A DNA stretch of 64,000 nucleotides from Novosphingobium sp. 9U. Lineage in GTDB: Bacteria; Pseudomonadota; Alphaproteobacteria; Sphingomonadales; Sphingomonadaceae. The position numbers and the translations under genes are program-made. Shown piece after piece: positions 36,492-44,805 of this stretch; the first letter of the stretch is position 1; every line of letters begins with the position of its first letter. The notes beneath the pieces are model-generated. The model was not told the origin of the DNA, ran no database searches, and saw only the letters and a list, made by a program, of their open reading frames with translations. The stretch spans positions 1-64,000 of the forward strand of contig NZ_LR732499.1 in the NCBI RefSeq assembly GCF_902506425.1, read 5' to 3'.

Positions 36492-37762
36492 ATGTCCGAA
36501 CCCTTCATCGTCACCGAGGCGAGCACCTGGATCGCTCGCGGCCGCACGCCCGAACACGCCGAGATGTTGGCGCAAGCCTGGCGCGACTTCCCCGACCTGC
36601 CGGCATCGGCGCCGGTCGAGGATCGCATGGCGCGCACCCGCGAGCGGGTCGCCGCCATGCGCCCGGTCACCGAGGCAATCCGCGCGCAGACGGCTCGCGA
36701 GCACGAGGCCAAGAACTTCGCGTTCATGACAGCCAAGATCGCATCGGGTGACCATCGCGCTGCCGACCTTGCCATCATCCGTGGTCGTGACACCTACGGC
36801 TACGCCTGGATGGCCGCCGTGCGCTACAGTGAGGGCTGGCACGCCGCGCAGGCCGGTTGGACTTATCGCCGGGTCGAGGACAACCTCGTGGCCTACGAGC
36901 AGGGCTTCGCCGATGGCGGGGGCAATCCGGCCGACGTCTTCGACGCTGCACGCCGCAGCCTGATCGCGCCAGTGGACCAGGGTTCATCCGACACCGTTCA
37001 ATCGGTCCCCAAGAGCCGCCCAGGGCCGAGCAGCTGGCCCAAGCCTAGCGACGCTCACCGACCCGCGACCTGGCCGCGCCGCCTTCTCATCATTGCCGAA
37101 CAGCCGGCGTCCTCGCTCGCCTTGCTCGCAACGGTGCCGGACGCAGCTCGATCGTCGATCATCGTGCTTACTTCCTCCCGCGGCTTCATCGCACTGGACG
37201 CGCTCGAGCCTGGTGAGGGCGAGGACCTGTCGGCCGCCCGGGCTGCCGCCCTAGTCGCCGATCGGCACCAACGCGAGCAGCTCGCTGCCCTGATCGCCGG
37301 CCGCGACATCGAGGATATCCTGGTAGCTGCCGATGGCGACTACCTTCGCGTCATCGATGCCCATGCACGCGCGCTGCCACTTTGCCGCGCCATGGAGCGC
37401 ACGCGAAACACCGCCCTGCAGCAGCGGCAGCACTTGCGTCTGTGGCTCGGCCGCGGCGTCGCTCCGGGCGAAAACGTGGGCGCGGGGCATATCCGCTGGG
37501 GTAAGCGCGCCAAGGGCCTCAGTGCCGTCTCGGCGAGTTCATCGCGCGCGAGGCGCCATCACTGACAGGGAAGGGCGGCCGCATCATCGTGACGCTGGAC
37601 ACCGGCGCGCCGGCGACGGGCTACGCCACGTCGACCGGTGCGCCACTCGATCCCGACGTCGCGATCTCCAACAAGGGCCGGGTGAAGGCAGAAATGGAGC
37701 GCGTGCTGCGCGCCTTCGGCGGCGCCACGCGGCTCAACATGGCCCCAGCGCTGGCGCTCTAG
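36492..37762 (+). pseudogene. Conserved plasmid hypothetical protein, frameshifted near the 3' end
   Basis: A frame of 357 codons (stop at 37565) with no recognised domain: a helical N-terminal part and a C-terminal region with a Rossmann-like strand pattern (LLIIAEQPASSLALLATVPD, IIVLTSSRGFIALDAL). After GHIRWGKRAKGLSAV the frame loses sense, while a second frame continues with LGEFIAREAPSLTGKGGRII and TNKG-like sequence to a stop at 37762. Adding one base at about 37519 joins them into a protein of about 423 residues. The leader element lies upstream. Function unknown. Confidence 0.65.
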
Positions 37763-37791
37763 CGCCTCACTCGCTCACGAAGGACATCGCC

Positions 37792-38601
37792 ATGGATACC
37801 ACGCGCAGCCAGCGCTGGCGCGATCGCCGCGCCATGTGGTCGACCGACACCGACGTTGTCGATCCCCGCGCCTACTCGGTGGAGGTGATCGAACACCGCC
37901 TAGCCGCCGCGTTCATTGCGCAGCACCACTACTTGCCGAGCTACCCGGCGGCCCAGCTTGCCGTGGGACTGTTCGGCCGCGGCGCCACGCTCCAAGGCGT
38001 CGCCGTCTTCGCGCGGCCGACCACCGATGCGGTCATCACCGCACATACCGGGTTCAAGGATCCGACACGGGGCACCGTGCTGGCACGCCTGATCCTGACG
38101 GACAGCGTGCCCCAGAATGGCGAGACGATGTTCGTCGCGCGCGCGTTCCGCGCTCTGCGCCGGGAACGACCCGCAATCGCGTCCGTGGTATCCTATTCGG
38201 ACCCGCAAGCCGGCCACGTCGGCAAGATCTATCAAGCCCTCTCCGGAGCCCACAGAATGGTCACCCGCCCCAGGACCGTGCTGCGCCTTGGCGACGCGAC
38301 GATCTCGGGTCGTACACTGTCCAAGATCCGCGCGCTCGATTGCGGCCATGCCGGCGCGATCGACCAGCTCGTGCGCGCAGGCTTGCCGGCGCCGCGCGTC
38401 GGTGAGCACCCCGCAGCCTGGCTCGATCGAATGCAGCGCGAGCGGCTGCTCGTTCGGCACCGCCAGGATGGCCTCTACGCCTACTGCTTCGAGCTTACGC
38501 GCGAGGCACGCCGGCACGGTCGCGCGTTGCCGCGACTGCCTTATCCCAAGGTCCTGCCGGCAGCGCACCCGTTGCTCCCGATGTTCGCGAGCCTGAGCTG
38601 A
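37792..38601 (+). CDS. Mom-like GNAT-fold protein (candidate DNA-base modifier)
   Basis: A 269-residue protein starting at ATG 37792. Residues about 40-150 resemble the phage Mu Mom family: AQHHYLPSYPAAQLAVGLFG, GVAVFARP, LARLILTDSVPQNGETMFVA and especially VVSYSDPQAGHVGKIYQAL. Mom converts adenine to a carbamoylated form and shields DNA from restriction, using a GNAT fold. The C-terminal third is an extra region not typical of Mom. On a plasmid next to ArdC and other putative modifiers this suggests self-protection, but substrate and activity are inferred from a few motifs. Confidence 0.65.
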   Translation: MDTTRSQRWRDRRAMWSTDTDVVDPRAYSVEVIEHRLAAAFIAQHHYLPSYPAAQLAVGLFGRGATLQGVAVFARPTTDAVITAHTGFKDPTRGTVLARLILTDSVPQNGETMFVARAFRALRRERPAIASVVSYSDPQAGHVGKIYQALSGAHRMVTRPRTVLRLGDATISGRTLSKIRALDCGHAGAIDQLVRAGLPAPRVGEHPAAWLDRMQRERLLVRHRQDGLYAYCFELTREARRHGRALPRLPYPKVLPAAHPLLPMFASLS

Positions 38602-38639
38602 GGAGAGGAGGGGGAGGGGCCGGGGCGTCCAACGACGCC
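38600..38639 (+). promoter_or_regulatory. Purine-tract/hairpin leader, copy 4
   Basis: Tract GAGGAGAGGAGGGGGAGGGG (38600-38619) and a perfect 6-bp hairpin GGCGTC-CAAC-GACGCC (38624-38639), then TGGAG and the ATG at 38654. The stem sequence differs from copies 1 and 3 while pairing is kept. Confidence 0.65.
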
Positions 38640-38653
38640 ACTGGAGATTACCG

Positions 38654-39199
38654 ATGTCCCTTCCTCAGCCCCCGTGCTTCACCGCCGAAGTCATAGAGGT
38701 CCTGCAATCCGTAGTCGGCGTGATCGACATGAGCGATCCCGACCATTCGACCTTCGCTGACAGCGGCGCCGATTGCCTCGACGAGTTGCTGCGCCACACC
38801 GACCAGATCCGCGCACTGCTTGCAACGGCGATCGCCGCCCAGGCCATCGTCGAAGGCTATGACGCCGCTCTGCGGATCGAGCTTGAGCGCCTCGACCATC
38901 GTACCCGCATGACCGGCACGCCGGACCATGCCGAGGTACTGCCGGTCCCGGTCACAATCGAAGGGACGTTCAGCGAGCGCTGGAACGAGATCCTGGCCGC
39001 CCGATCGCAGGACGAGGATCTGCGGCCTCTCGTCATCGCCAAGCGCGACGCCGAGCATGGTCTCGACTTCTGGAACAACGAGGCAGGCTTCGGCCGACTT
39101 GCCGACGCCACGGTCTTCACGCCCGCCGAGGCGGCCGAGTTCGACCTGCCGATCGCCGACGATGAGCCCGAATGGCTCACCTTGCCGATCATCCGATAA
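38654..39199 (+). CDS. Hypothetical plasmid protein
   Basis: A 181-residue acidic soluble protein, mostly helical, with no recognised domain (DCLDELLRHTDQIRALLATA; C-terminus DDEPEWLTLPIIR). It carries the purine-tract/hairpin leader and TGGAG before the start. It is followed 15 bases later by another small gene. Confidence 0.65.
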   Translation: MSLPQPPCFTAEVIEVLQSVVGVIDMSDPDHSTFADSGADCLDELLRHTDQIRALLATAIAAQAIVEGYDAALRIELERLDHRTRMTGTPDHAEVLPVPVTIEGTFSERWNEILAARSQDEDLRPLVIAKRDAEHGLDFWNNEAGFGRLADATVFTPAEAAEFDLPIADDEPEWLTLPIIR

Positions 39200-39214
39200 C
39201 CAAGGAGCACGACC

Positions 39215-39499
39215 ATGGCCCACGTTATTGCCATCTACGAGATCGATCGCGCCTTCGGAGGCCACGAGGAAGGTGGCTGGTGGTACGATTGCGGGCAGCT
39301 CACCCGCACTCTCGCCACCGCCCGGTCGCTCGAGCAGGCCCACCGGATCGCCACGCGCGCCAACAGGCTGCTTGCGCGCCTGCAGCGCGACAAGCGTCCG
39401 GTCAGCTCGGTCGCCTACGACGGCGGCCGTCACCAGGCGATGGTGTTCGACCGGATCGCGCCTGCGCACTTCCCTGCCGAGCAGCCCCGCTACGAGTAG
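39215..39499 (+). CDS. Small hypothetical protein
   Basis: A 94-residue protein with AAGGAG 7 bases before the ATG. It begins MAHVIAIYEIDRAFGGHEEG, has a strand-rich start and a helical middle (AHRIATRANRLLARLQRDKR). No domain recognised. It is in line with its neighbours and probably part of the same operon. Confidence 0.65.
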   Translation: MAHVIAIYEIDRAFGGHEEGGWWYDCGQLTRTLATARSLEQAHRIATRANRLLARLQRDKRPVSSVAYDGGRHQAMVFDRIAPAHFPAEQPRYE

Positions 39500-39523
39500 C
39501 GGCCCCGCCAAAGGATCTTCGAT

Positions 39524-40491
39524 ATGCCAGCATCAGTCATCGGCCTCATGGCCGATCCGCCGACGCGCGCCTGCGATTCAGAGCGCGCACCCGTTGTCCT
39601 TAGCTACGGCATGGGCGTCGACAGCACCGCCCTCCTGGTCGAGCTCGTCTCGCGCGGGCAGGCACCCGATCTCGTCCTCACGGCCGATCCTGGCGCCGAG
39701 AAGCCGGAGAGCTACGCCTACCTCGAGATGATGCGCAGCTGGATGGCCGATCGCGGCATCCGCCACGAAGTGGTCCGCTACGTCACCAAGCGGTTCAAGC
39801 ACTTCCCGGCGTACAAGACCTACCCGGAAGCCTGCTCACGAACGGCTGTTTGCCGAGTATAAGCTTCGCTCGCCACAGCTGCAGCTTGAAATACAAAGCC
39901 GCCCCACAGGACGCCTTCCTGCGCACCTGGACGCCTGCGCTCGCAGCATGGGCGCGCGGTCAAAAGGTTGTCCGACTGATCGGCTACGACGCCTCACCCC
40001 GCGACACGCAGCGCTACAAGCATGCCGCGACGATCGACGATCCGCTCTACGACAACCAGTATCCGCTGCAGTCGTGGGGTTGGGATCGCGATGCTTGCAC
40101 CGCAAGCATCAGGGCGGAGGGCTTGCCGGTCCCGGTCAAAAGCTCGTGCGTCTTCTGTCTTGCGATGAAGGAGGAAGAGGTTCGCGCGCTACCGCCCTAC
40201 TGGCTGCGTATGATCGTCCTGATCGAAGCCCAGGCTGCGCCGCGGCTTCGCACCGTTGAGGGTCTCTGGCGCCGATCGACGAAGTCCCGGCCCGGCCGCA
40301 TGACCGACTTCATCCGCGCCGAACGCCTGCTCGATCCTGCCGAGATCGACGAGATCGAGCGGACTGCGCCGACCGCGCTCGTCCGGTTCCAGGACGTCGC
40401 CGCATCCCATCCCATCGAGACCAGGCCCACGCTGGATACCTGGCTCGCTCGCTTCCACGCCCGTTTCGAGGAGCCAGCACCATGCCTGTGA
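39524..40491 (+). pseudogene. PAPS reductase/PP-loop family protein, frameshifted
   Basis: Two frames together make one protein of about 322 residues. The first has the PP-loop LSYGMGVDSTALL (residues 26-38) and LVLTADPGAEKPESY. It continues in the second frame as TNGCLPSISFARHSCSLKYK, then GYDASPRDTQRYK and a second Cys motif VKSSCVFCLAMKEEE. One base missing near 39834 (TGC-TCACG) splits them. This family activates or transfers sulfur or adenylate groups; members occur in DNA phosphorothioation and in phages, but the role of this one is unknown. The Cys pairs suggest a bound metal centre. Confidence 0.8.
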
Positions 40492-40832
40492 TCGACAAGA
40501 CCGAGGCCATTGCCCGCCTCAACGACCGCGCCCGCTTGGGCCTGGACCGCCACGCCCGGATCGGAATGACCCCGGGCCTGCTAGGCAAGCTCTCCGATGG
40601 CACCGGCGTCAACGATGTGATCGCGCAGGCCGCCACGATGGCAGCCATGCGCAAATGCACCTTTGCCGCGGACTCTCCCGAGCGCGACTTCGCGGTTTTC
40701 GAGGTCAACGGCACCCGCGCCTTCATGAAAATCGACTACTACGATGAGGCGCTCGAGTACGGCTCCGAAGATTCTGCCGATGCGTCCGTCACGCGCCGCG
40801 TCATCACGATCATGGCGCCCGAGGACTACTAA
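40482..40832 (+). CDS. DUF3768 family protein
   Basis: A 116-residue protein with the DUF3768 pattern: an N-terminal ARLNDRARLGL helix, a middle PERDFAVFEVNGTRAFMKID and the hallmark YYDEALEYGSEDSADASVTR with VITIMAPEDY. Function is unknown, but these small proteins are very common on alphaproteobacterial plasmids. It overlaps the end of the PP-loop gene by 10 bases, which suggests coupling. Confidence 0.88.
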   Translation: MPVIDKTEAIARLNDRARLGLDRHARIGMTPGLLGKLSDGTGVNDVIAQAATMAAMRKCTFAADSPERDFAVFEVNGTRAFMKIDYYDEALEYGSEDSADASVTRRVITIMAPEDY

Positions 40833-40882
40833 TCCACCAACCATGATGCTGACCGCCCCGGGCGCGGCCGAAGGAGTTTGTC

Positions 40883-41086
40883 ATGACCCAGCAAGTTCTG
40901 GAGCGCTGGATGCCGTCCAACATCGCCGAGCTGCGCAAGGCACTCGACGACATCATGCACTACGTCGGCAGCGAAGGCGGCGACATGGACACCGTCTATG
41001 TCGACCTGCGCGACCTTGCCTTGGTGCGCGAAATGCTCACCGACGGCTCGATAGCGTTCAACATCGTCGTGCGGCAAAACCGATAG
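40883..41086 (+). CDS. Small hypothetical protein
   Basis: A 67-residue acidic protein with GAAGGAG 7 bases before the ATG. The helix SNIAELRKALDDIMHYVGSE and the strand YVDLRDLALVREML suggest a small folded domain. No family recognised. It lies 50 bases after the DUF3768 gene in the same direction. Confidence 0.55.
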   Translation: MTQQVLERWMPSNIAELRKALDDIMHYVGSEGGDMDTVYVDLRDLALVREMLTDGSIAFNIVVRQNR

Positions 41087-41131
41087 ACCGAACACGCCGC
41101 GCCGCCGTCAAACTAGATCGAGGAGCCTTTC

Positions 41132-41326
41132 ATGCGCCGCATCAAACCGGCGACCGTCTCTGACGGTCACACCATCACCATGTCCATTGAGCACCTGCGC
41201 CAGGCGCGTATCCTCCTGCGAAAGGCCGGCGCCGTCAAAGCCGTCGCCGCCGTCAACAAAGCCATGCGCAGCGCCGATGGCGCCGCCCGCCACGTTCAGC
41301 ACCGCATCCGGAGAACCACGCCATGA
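41132..41326 (+). CDS. Small basic hypothetical protein
   Basis: A 64-residue very basic protein (pI clearly high; ARILLRKAGAVKAVAAVNKA) with GAGGAG 8 bases before the ATG. It may bind nucleic acid, but there is no recognisable fold. Its end overlaps the next start by 4 bases (ATGA). Confidence 0.55.
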   Translation: MRRIKPATVSDGHTITMSIEHLRQARILLRKAGAVKAVAAVNKAMRSADGAARHVQHRIRRTTP

Positions 41327-41652
41327 GCCGCTATGAATTGAAGGCCAAATCTGACACGCCGCGCGTCGTCCGCGCCGTCGTAGGTTGGGACAGGCCGCTG
41401 CAGACCTACTTCGCGCAAGTCTTCACCCTCGACGATGACGGCGAGGAGGAGGCCACAATCTGGGAGGGCACCTCGCTGCGCGAGCTGCCGACTGTGGCCG
41501 ATGCCTTGGCGCTCGTCTCGCCACACGCGATCGTACCTGAGGATCTTCTCGCCCGCCTCGAAGCGGACGAGGCCGGCTCACGGTCGCAGACCGATGGTCC
41601 CTTCCAGCTCGGCATGAAGAACATCATTTTCCCGTCCGGCGCTAACGACTGA
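41323..41652 (+). CDS. Small hypothetical protein
   Basis: A 109-residue acidic protein. The first half is strand-rich (RVVRAVVGWDRPLQTYFAQV, FTLDDDGEEEATIWEGTS), the second half helical. No domain recognised. Overlap of its start with the preceding stop indicates co-translation. Confidence 0.6.
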   Translation: MSRYELKAKSDTPRVVRAVVGWDRPLQTYFAQVFTLDDDGEEEATIWEGTSLRELPTVADALALVSPHAIVPEDLLARLEADEAGSRSQTDGPFQLGMKNIIFPSGAND

Positions 41653-41663
41653 TACCGTCATCT

Positions 41664-41700
41664 TGCCATTTTCGCCATTTTAGCTACTTTGCCTACATCG
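41664..41700. promoter_or_regulatory. Tandem 9-bp direct repeats before the toxin-antitoxin pair
   Basis: Four degenerate 9-mers in a row (TTGCCATTT, TCGCCATTT, TAGCTACTT, TGCCTACAT), AT-rich in a GC-rich setting, about 50 bases before the antitoxin start. This is where an autoregulated toxin-antitoxin operator and promoter would be expected. Confidence 0.45.
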
Positions 41701-41744
41701 AGCACTCGCACCGCCTTCTGCCGTGCCCCGCTCGGAGATGTCCC

Positions 41745-42104
41745 ATGCCTAGCGCCAATCCCGAACGCACTTTCCCTTACGCGGCTGTCCGCCTTACCGA
41801 CGCACACAATCGCCTTGGCCAGATCGTTGACGACTGCCAGCGCGAGCCCGTCATCCTGCAGAAGCATCAGCGCGCCCGCGCCGCGATCGTCAGCATGGAG
41901 TTCCTCGAACACGCCCTCCACGCCATCCACGGCTATCGCGAGGTCATAACGCCTGAGACAATGACCGATGAGCAAAAGGCCCACCTTGAGGCTTCCAGGC
42001 CAAGCGCCGAAGATCTCGAAACCGACACCTGGGCCGACGAGCGCAGCGACGCCGCTGCCACGGCTCGGCGACATTCTGAACTACGTCTTCCTTTTCGCCC
42101 GTGA
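41745..42104 (+). CDS. Phd/YefM-like antitoxin
   Basis: A 119-residue frame. Residues about 14-50, VRLTDAHNRLGQIVDDCQRE and PVILQKHQRARAAIVSMEFL, have the Phd/YefM DNA-binding fold pattern. The region DEQKAHLEASRPSAEDLETD would be the toxin-neutralising tail. It partly overlaps the downstream toxin frame; the last 20 residues look like an out-of-frame reading of the toxin start, so the native C-terminus may be shorter. Confidence 0.65.
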   Translation: MPSANPERTFPYAAVRLTDAHNRLGQIVDDCQREPVILQKHQRARAAIVSMEFLEHALHAIHGYREVITPETMTDEQKAHLEASRPSAEDLETDTWADERSDAAATARRHSELRLPFRP

Positions 42105-42456
42105 GGCCAGCGCGGGCCGTGACGAAGGCGTCAAGGCTCGCCCCGTGATGGTTATGGCGGTCACCGGGCGCCGCGTGACCGTCATGCCGCTCACCACCAA
42201 AGGCGAGGACAACCCGTCCGCATCGATCGCCATCCCGGCAGAGGTCGCCAAGGCCATGGGGCTGCGCGGGGAAGCACGCTGGAGCCTGGTGCCGGGCGAG
42301 CTCAATGCCTTCGAGTGGACCGGACACGACTTGCGCCAGCGCGACCGCTCCGGAAGCTTTGTGTTTTGGACGGTGCCCGCCCCGGTTCTTCCAGATCGCG
42401 CTCGATGCGAGCCTTGGCGCACGCCCTATCTCCCGCGACTGACTCGATCGGCGTAG
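41968..42456 (+). CDS. PemK/MazF-like toxin
   Basis: A frame of up to 162 residues. From about residue 30, LPRLGDILNYVFLFAREASA, then DEGVKARPVMVMAVTGRRVT and VMPLTTKG match the MazF/PemK endoribonuclease start (GDI..., K.RPV.V). The true start is uncertain: the ATG at 41968 would overlap the antitoxin by 137 bases, and no better start lies just before the domain, so a small indel at the junction (about 42050-42062) is possible. Toxin-antitoxin pairs stabilise plasmids. Confidence 0.6.
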   Translation: MSKRPTLRLPGQAPKISKPTPGPTSAATPLPRLGDILNYVFLFAREASAGRDEGVKARPVMVMAVTGRRVTVMPLTTKGEDNPSASIAIPAEVAKAMGLRGEARWSLVPGELNAFEWTGHDLRQRDRSGSFVFWTVPAPVLPDRARCEPWRTPYLPRLTRSA

Positions 42457-43023
42457 GACGCTGCGGCGCCTCCTCCGAGGCTCCAGATCGCCAATGTGCT
42501 ACGATGATCCGGCGTCGCCTCTACGGGCGCGCCACACAATCGGTCCGCGCGAGCGGAGGCGGCAAGACGGCAGACCTATCGCCAAGGCGCGGGTCGCAAC
42601 CGCCGCACTCGACCGCGCAGCTGCCCTTGTAATTCGGTGAAAGGGCGGCGCGCCGCCTCATCCTCTCCTGGTCTCACCGCCCCAGCTTCACCGGTGGCTT
42701 CCTCAAAACCGGGCGATGACGCCGTGGCGGGCCCCGATCGGGCTCCAGATGGCAAGCGCTGTGCCTGGCGGTTGGCGCTGTCAGGTGGATCTTGGACTCC
42801 GGTCAGGTCCAGCAGCCGCCCCGCCGTTCCAGTGACCCCTGCGGCGAGCGCCGGCCGATCACAACCCCCTCCGGTCGCCCGTGTTGCCGCTACGCGGCTG
42901 CCCGCACCAGCTCCCTCCTGGGGTTCCCCTCCCGCTTCGCGTCCGGTGTGATCGGCCAACGCACGCCGCTCTTCGGTGTCACCGGCGGGGAGGCCGCCGG
43001 ACCCAACCAAGGAGCGTACCACC
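42457..43023. other. GC-rich stretch without a supported gene
   Basis: About 570 bases between the toxin and ssb. Proline/arginine-rich open frames exist in several frames but none is convincing. A 14-bp palindrome GGCGGCGCGCCGCC lies at 42644-42657. The ssb promoter is presumably near the right end. Confidence 0.45.
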
Positions 43024-43341
43024 ATGAACAGCGTCAACCTCGCCGGCCGCGTCGCCAAGGCACCCGAAACCCGCAACGACGTCACCACCCTCATCGTCGC
43101 CACCGACCGCGTGAAGCTCCGGGAAGGCAAGACCTACAAGGACGACAGTGGCTACGTCGCCAAGGACACCGAGTTCCACAAGGTCACCTGCTTCAACGGC
43201 CTTGGCAGGGCCGCCGCAACCCGGGACGTCGGCGACACGGTCGCCATCCACGGCCGCATCCACTACTCGCGCTGGACCGACCGCGAGGGCGTCACCCGCT
43301 ACGGCTGCGAGATCATCGCCGACAACATCGACTTCCTCTGA
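43024..43341 (+). CDS. ssb: Single-strand DNA-binding protein
   Basis: A 105-residue OB-fold protein. MNSVNLAGRVAKAPETRNDV followed by TEFHKVTCFNGLGRAAA and VAIHGRIHYSRWTDREG with TRYGCEIIADNIDFL is the SSB core; the acidic C-terminal tail of chromosomal SSB is missing, as in many plasmid versions. AAGGAG lies 9 bases before the ATG at 43024. It would coat the single strand that arrives during conjugation. A terminator follows directly. Confidence 0.92.
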   Translation: MNSVNLAGRVAKAPETRNDVTTLIVATDRVKLREGKTYKDDSGYVAKDTEFHKVTCFNGLGRAAATRDVGDTVAIHGRIHYSRWTDREGVTRYGCEIIADNIDFL

Positions 43342-43350
43342 AGCCTAAGA

Positions 43351-43379
43351 GGGCGGCGCCATCGCGCCGCCCTTTCGCT
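43351..43379 (+). terminator. Rho-independent terminator after ssb
   Basis: Stem GGGCGGCGC / GCGCCGCCC with a 4-base loop, then TTTCGCTTT. It begins 9 bases after the ssb stop. Confidence 0.85.
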
Positions 43380-43404
43380 TTCGCTCCATCGCAGGAGACA
43401 GACA

Positions 43405-43668
43405 GTGCGAACCTTCCACATCACCGCTTCGAACCACGAGCAGGCCGCGCGCCAGCTCGCAGATCTCGAACACTACGCCGATCGGCGAGACCAGCACCTC
43501 GACACCCTCGACCTGCAGGCATTAGGCGCCAACCAGCTCTATCAGATCTTTCAGGAGCAGGACGCCATCGAGGAAGCTATCGACTGGGGTCACCTCCGGG
43601 TCGAGCACCTCGCGCAGATGGCCGCGCTGCAGGCAAGCCTCACGATCCAGCTGCCACTCGCGGCCTGA
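43405..43668 (+). CDS. Small hypothetical protein
   Basis: An 87-residue helical protein starting at GTG 43405 with CAGGAG 8 bases upstream. Sequence such as NHEQAARQLADLEHYADRRD and QEQDAIEEAIDWGHLRVEHL suggests paired helices. No family recognised. A stem-loop follows at 43682. Confidence 0.6.
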   Translation: MRTFHITASNHEQAARQLADLEHYADRRDQHLDTLDLQALGANQLYQIFQEQDAIEEAIDWGHLRVEHLAQMAALQASLTIQLPLAA

Positions 43669-43681
43669 TCTGCGCCGGAGG

Positions 43682-43708
43682 GAGCGCCAGGGCTTCGCCT
43701 TGGCGCTT
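43682..43708 (+). terminator. Stem-loop, probable terminator
   Basis: AGCGCCAGGG / CCTTGGCGCT with a short GCTTCG loop, followed by T-containing sequence. It lies just after the small gene ending at 43668. Confidence 0.55.
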
Positions 43709-43720
43709 GCGCTCGGGTCA

Positions 43721-43755
43721 GCGCGGCTCAGCGGCATCGAGCCACTTCGCCGCGG
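43721..43755. repeat. 35-bp dispersed repeat, copy 1
   Basis: Begins GCGCGGCTCAGCGGCATCGA and ends CTTCGCCGCG. It recurs with four differences at 46477-46511, and both copies directly follow a terminator hairpin. CGCGGC / GCCGCG arms could form a nested hairpin. Confidence 0.6.
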
Positions 43756-43793
43756 GTAAGAGCGCTTACCCGGTAATTCCGTTTACCGGATTA
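43751..43793. repeat. Palindrome array C (TTACCGG type)
   Basis: TTACCCGGTAA (43766-43776) and TTACCGGATTA (43783-43793), with a degenerate CGCGGGTAAG 17 bases to the left. Sequence and 17-bp phase match the arrays around parA2, 18 kb away. It overlaps the last codons of the minus-strand gene ending at 43783. Confidence 0.75.
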
Positions 43794-44100
43794 TAGACGG
43801 CCCTGCAAGGCGACGAAGGGCTCCGCGAGCCTCTCGCAAATTGCGCTGCAGATCCTCAGTCGGCTCCTTCGCCAAATCCCGAGCCAGATCATCAAGCACC
43901 CGCGGCTCCTCGAAATAAATACCAACGATGTCCGCGGACCGCGCGAGATTCTCTCGGATCATATCGAGCTGGGGCGAGCCCGAAGGGGTCGCGCGCACCC
44001 GCTTGACCGAATACTTGGGGTCGATCGCCTCGGCTAAAAGCCACGCCGCAAACCCACACACAACCGGAGTGCCAACCACCACAAGCAACGACACAGACAT
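43783..44100 (-). CDS. Small membrane-anchored hypothetical protein
   Basis: A 105-residue protein with AGGAGG 7 bases before the ATG at 44100. One N-terminal hydrophobic helix (VSLLVVVGTPVVCGFAAWLL) is followed by a soluble, helical, charged domain (PTEDLQRNLREARGALRRLA). The final residues SIIR are encoded within the TTACCGG repeat. No family recognised. It follows a minus-strand membrane protein gene, 24 bases apart. Confidence 0.6.
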   Translation of the reverse strand: MSVSLLVVVGTPVVCGFAAWLLAEAIDPKYSVKRVRATPSGSPQLDMIRENLARSADIVGIYFEEPRVLDDLARDLAKEPTEDLQRNLREARGALRRLAGPSIIR

Positions 44101-44124
44101 GCCAGTCCTCCTGAAATCTGTCGC

Positions 44125-44640
44125 CTAAAGCTGATGCACCACGATCAGCAGGATCATGAGCGCCACCCCGACCATCCACGCAATCTGCGTCAAAAGGCCG
44201 GATTCGAGCTTGCGGCGCTCGTACCCGCTTTCAAACATCAGGACACAGCCCTGCCCAATCGCAAGACCAGCGCCGACCACGACCGGGATCGTCAACCAAG
44301 TTTCGAGTGACCAATCGTGCCTGATACCGACGGCCACCGCGAGGCTCAGGTACAGGACCGTGAACACAGCTGGAGGGTTCTGCATCGGCCAACCGGCGAA
44401 CCGAGCCGCGATGCTTCGCCGAAACCGCAGGTCCTCGAGCCACTGGTTCGGAACGCCCATGAGCGAGATCGCCAAGGCATAGGGTCCGCAGACGCCGAGG
44501 GCGAGCGCAGCCGCAATGTCAGCCACCGGCTCGCCCCGCATGAAGTAAATCACCGCGCCGCCAAGAAGCACCGCCGCCGCCACACAGAGCCAATAGGTCG
44601 ACAATCGGTTGGCGTTCGACGGCTTGACGTTCTGTTGCAC
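44125..44640 (-). CDS. Membrane protein with about five helices
   Basis: A 171-residue protein starting at GTG 44640, with GAGGAG 8 bases upstream. Hydrophobic segments at about residues 17-33, 40-65, 90-107, 116-130 and 150-170 are separated by short loops. No family recognised. With the downstream small protein it forms a two-gene minus-strand operon in an otherwise plus-strand block, bracketed by palindrome arrays C and D. Confidence 0.65.
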   Translation of the reverse strand: MQQNVKPSNANRLSTYWLCVAAAVLLGGAVIYFMRGEPVADIAAALALGVCGPYALAISLMGVPNQWLEDLRFRRSIAARFAGWPMQNPPAVFTVLYLSLAVAVGIRHDWSLETWLTIPVVVGAGLAIGQGCVLMFESGYERRKLESGLLTQIAWMVGVALMILLIVVHQL

Positions 44641-44805
44641 CGGTTTGCTCCTCGCTTACCCATCAGCGATGATCGGCATACAATCTTACTATGTTAGATC
44701 GAGGGCAACTAGCTCAATCTAGTCAGTGATCGAGCGCTTAAGACCGAAACGACTGCAGAAACCGACCGCAGTACCAACATTCCCGAGCGGCGTTGAAGAT
44801 TCATC

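Noticed and set aside
42637..42951. A 104-codon Pro/Ser-rich plus-strand frame before ssb
   Set aside because: Low-complexity composition without a ribosome binding site; several other frames across the same stretch are also open.
42576..43130. A 184-codon minus-strand frame before and across ssb
   Set aside because: Composition is that of a GC-rich shadow frame and it overlaps the start of ssb.
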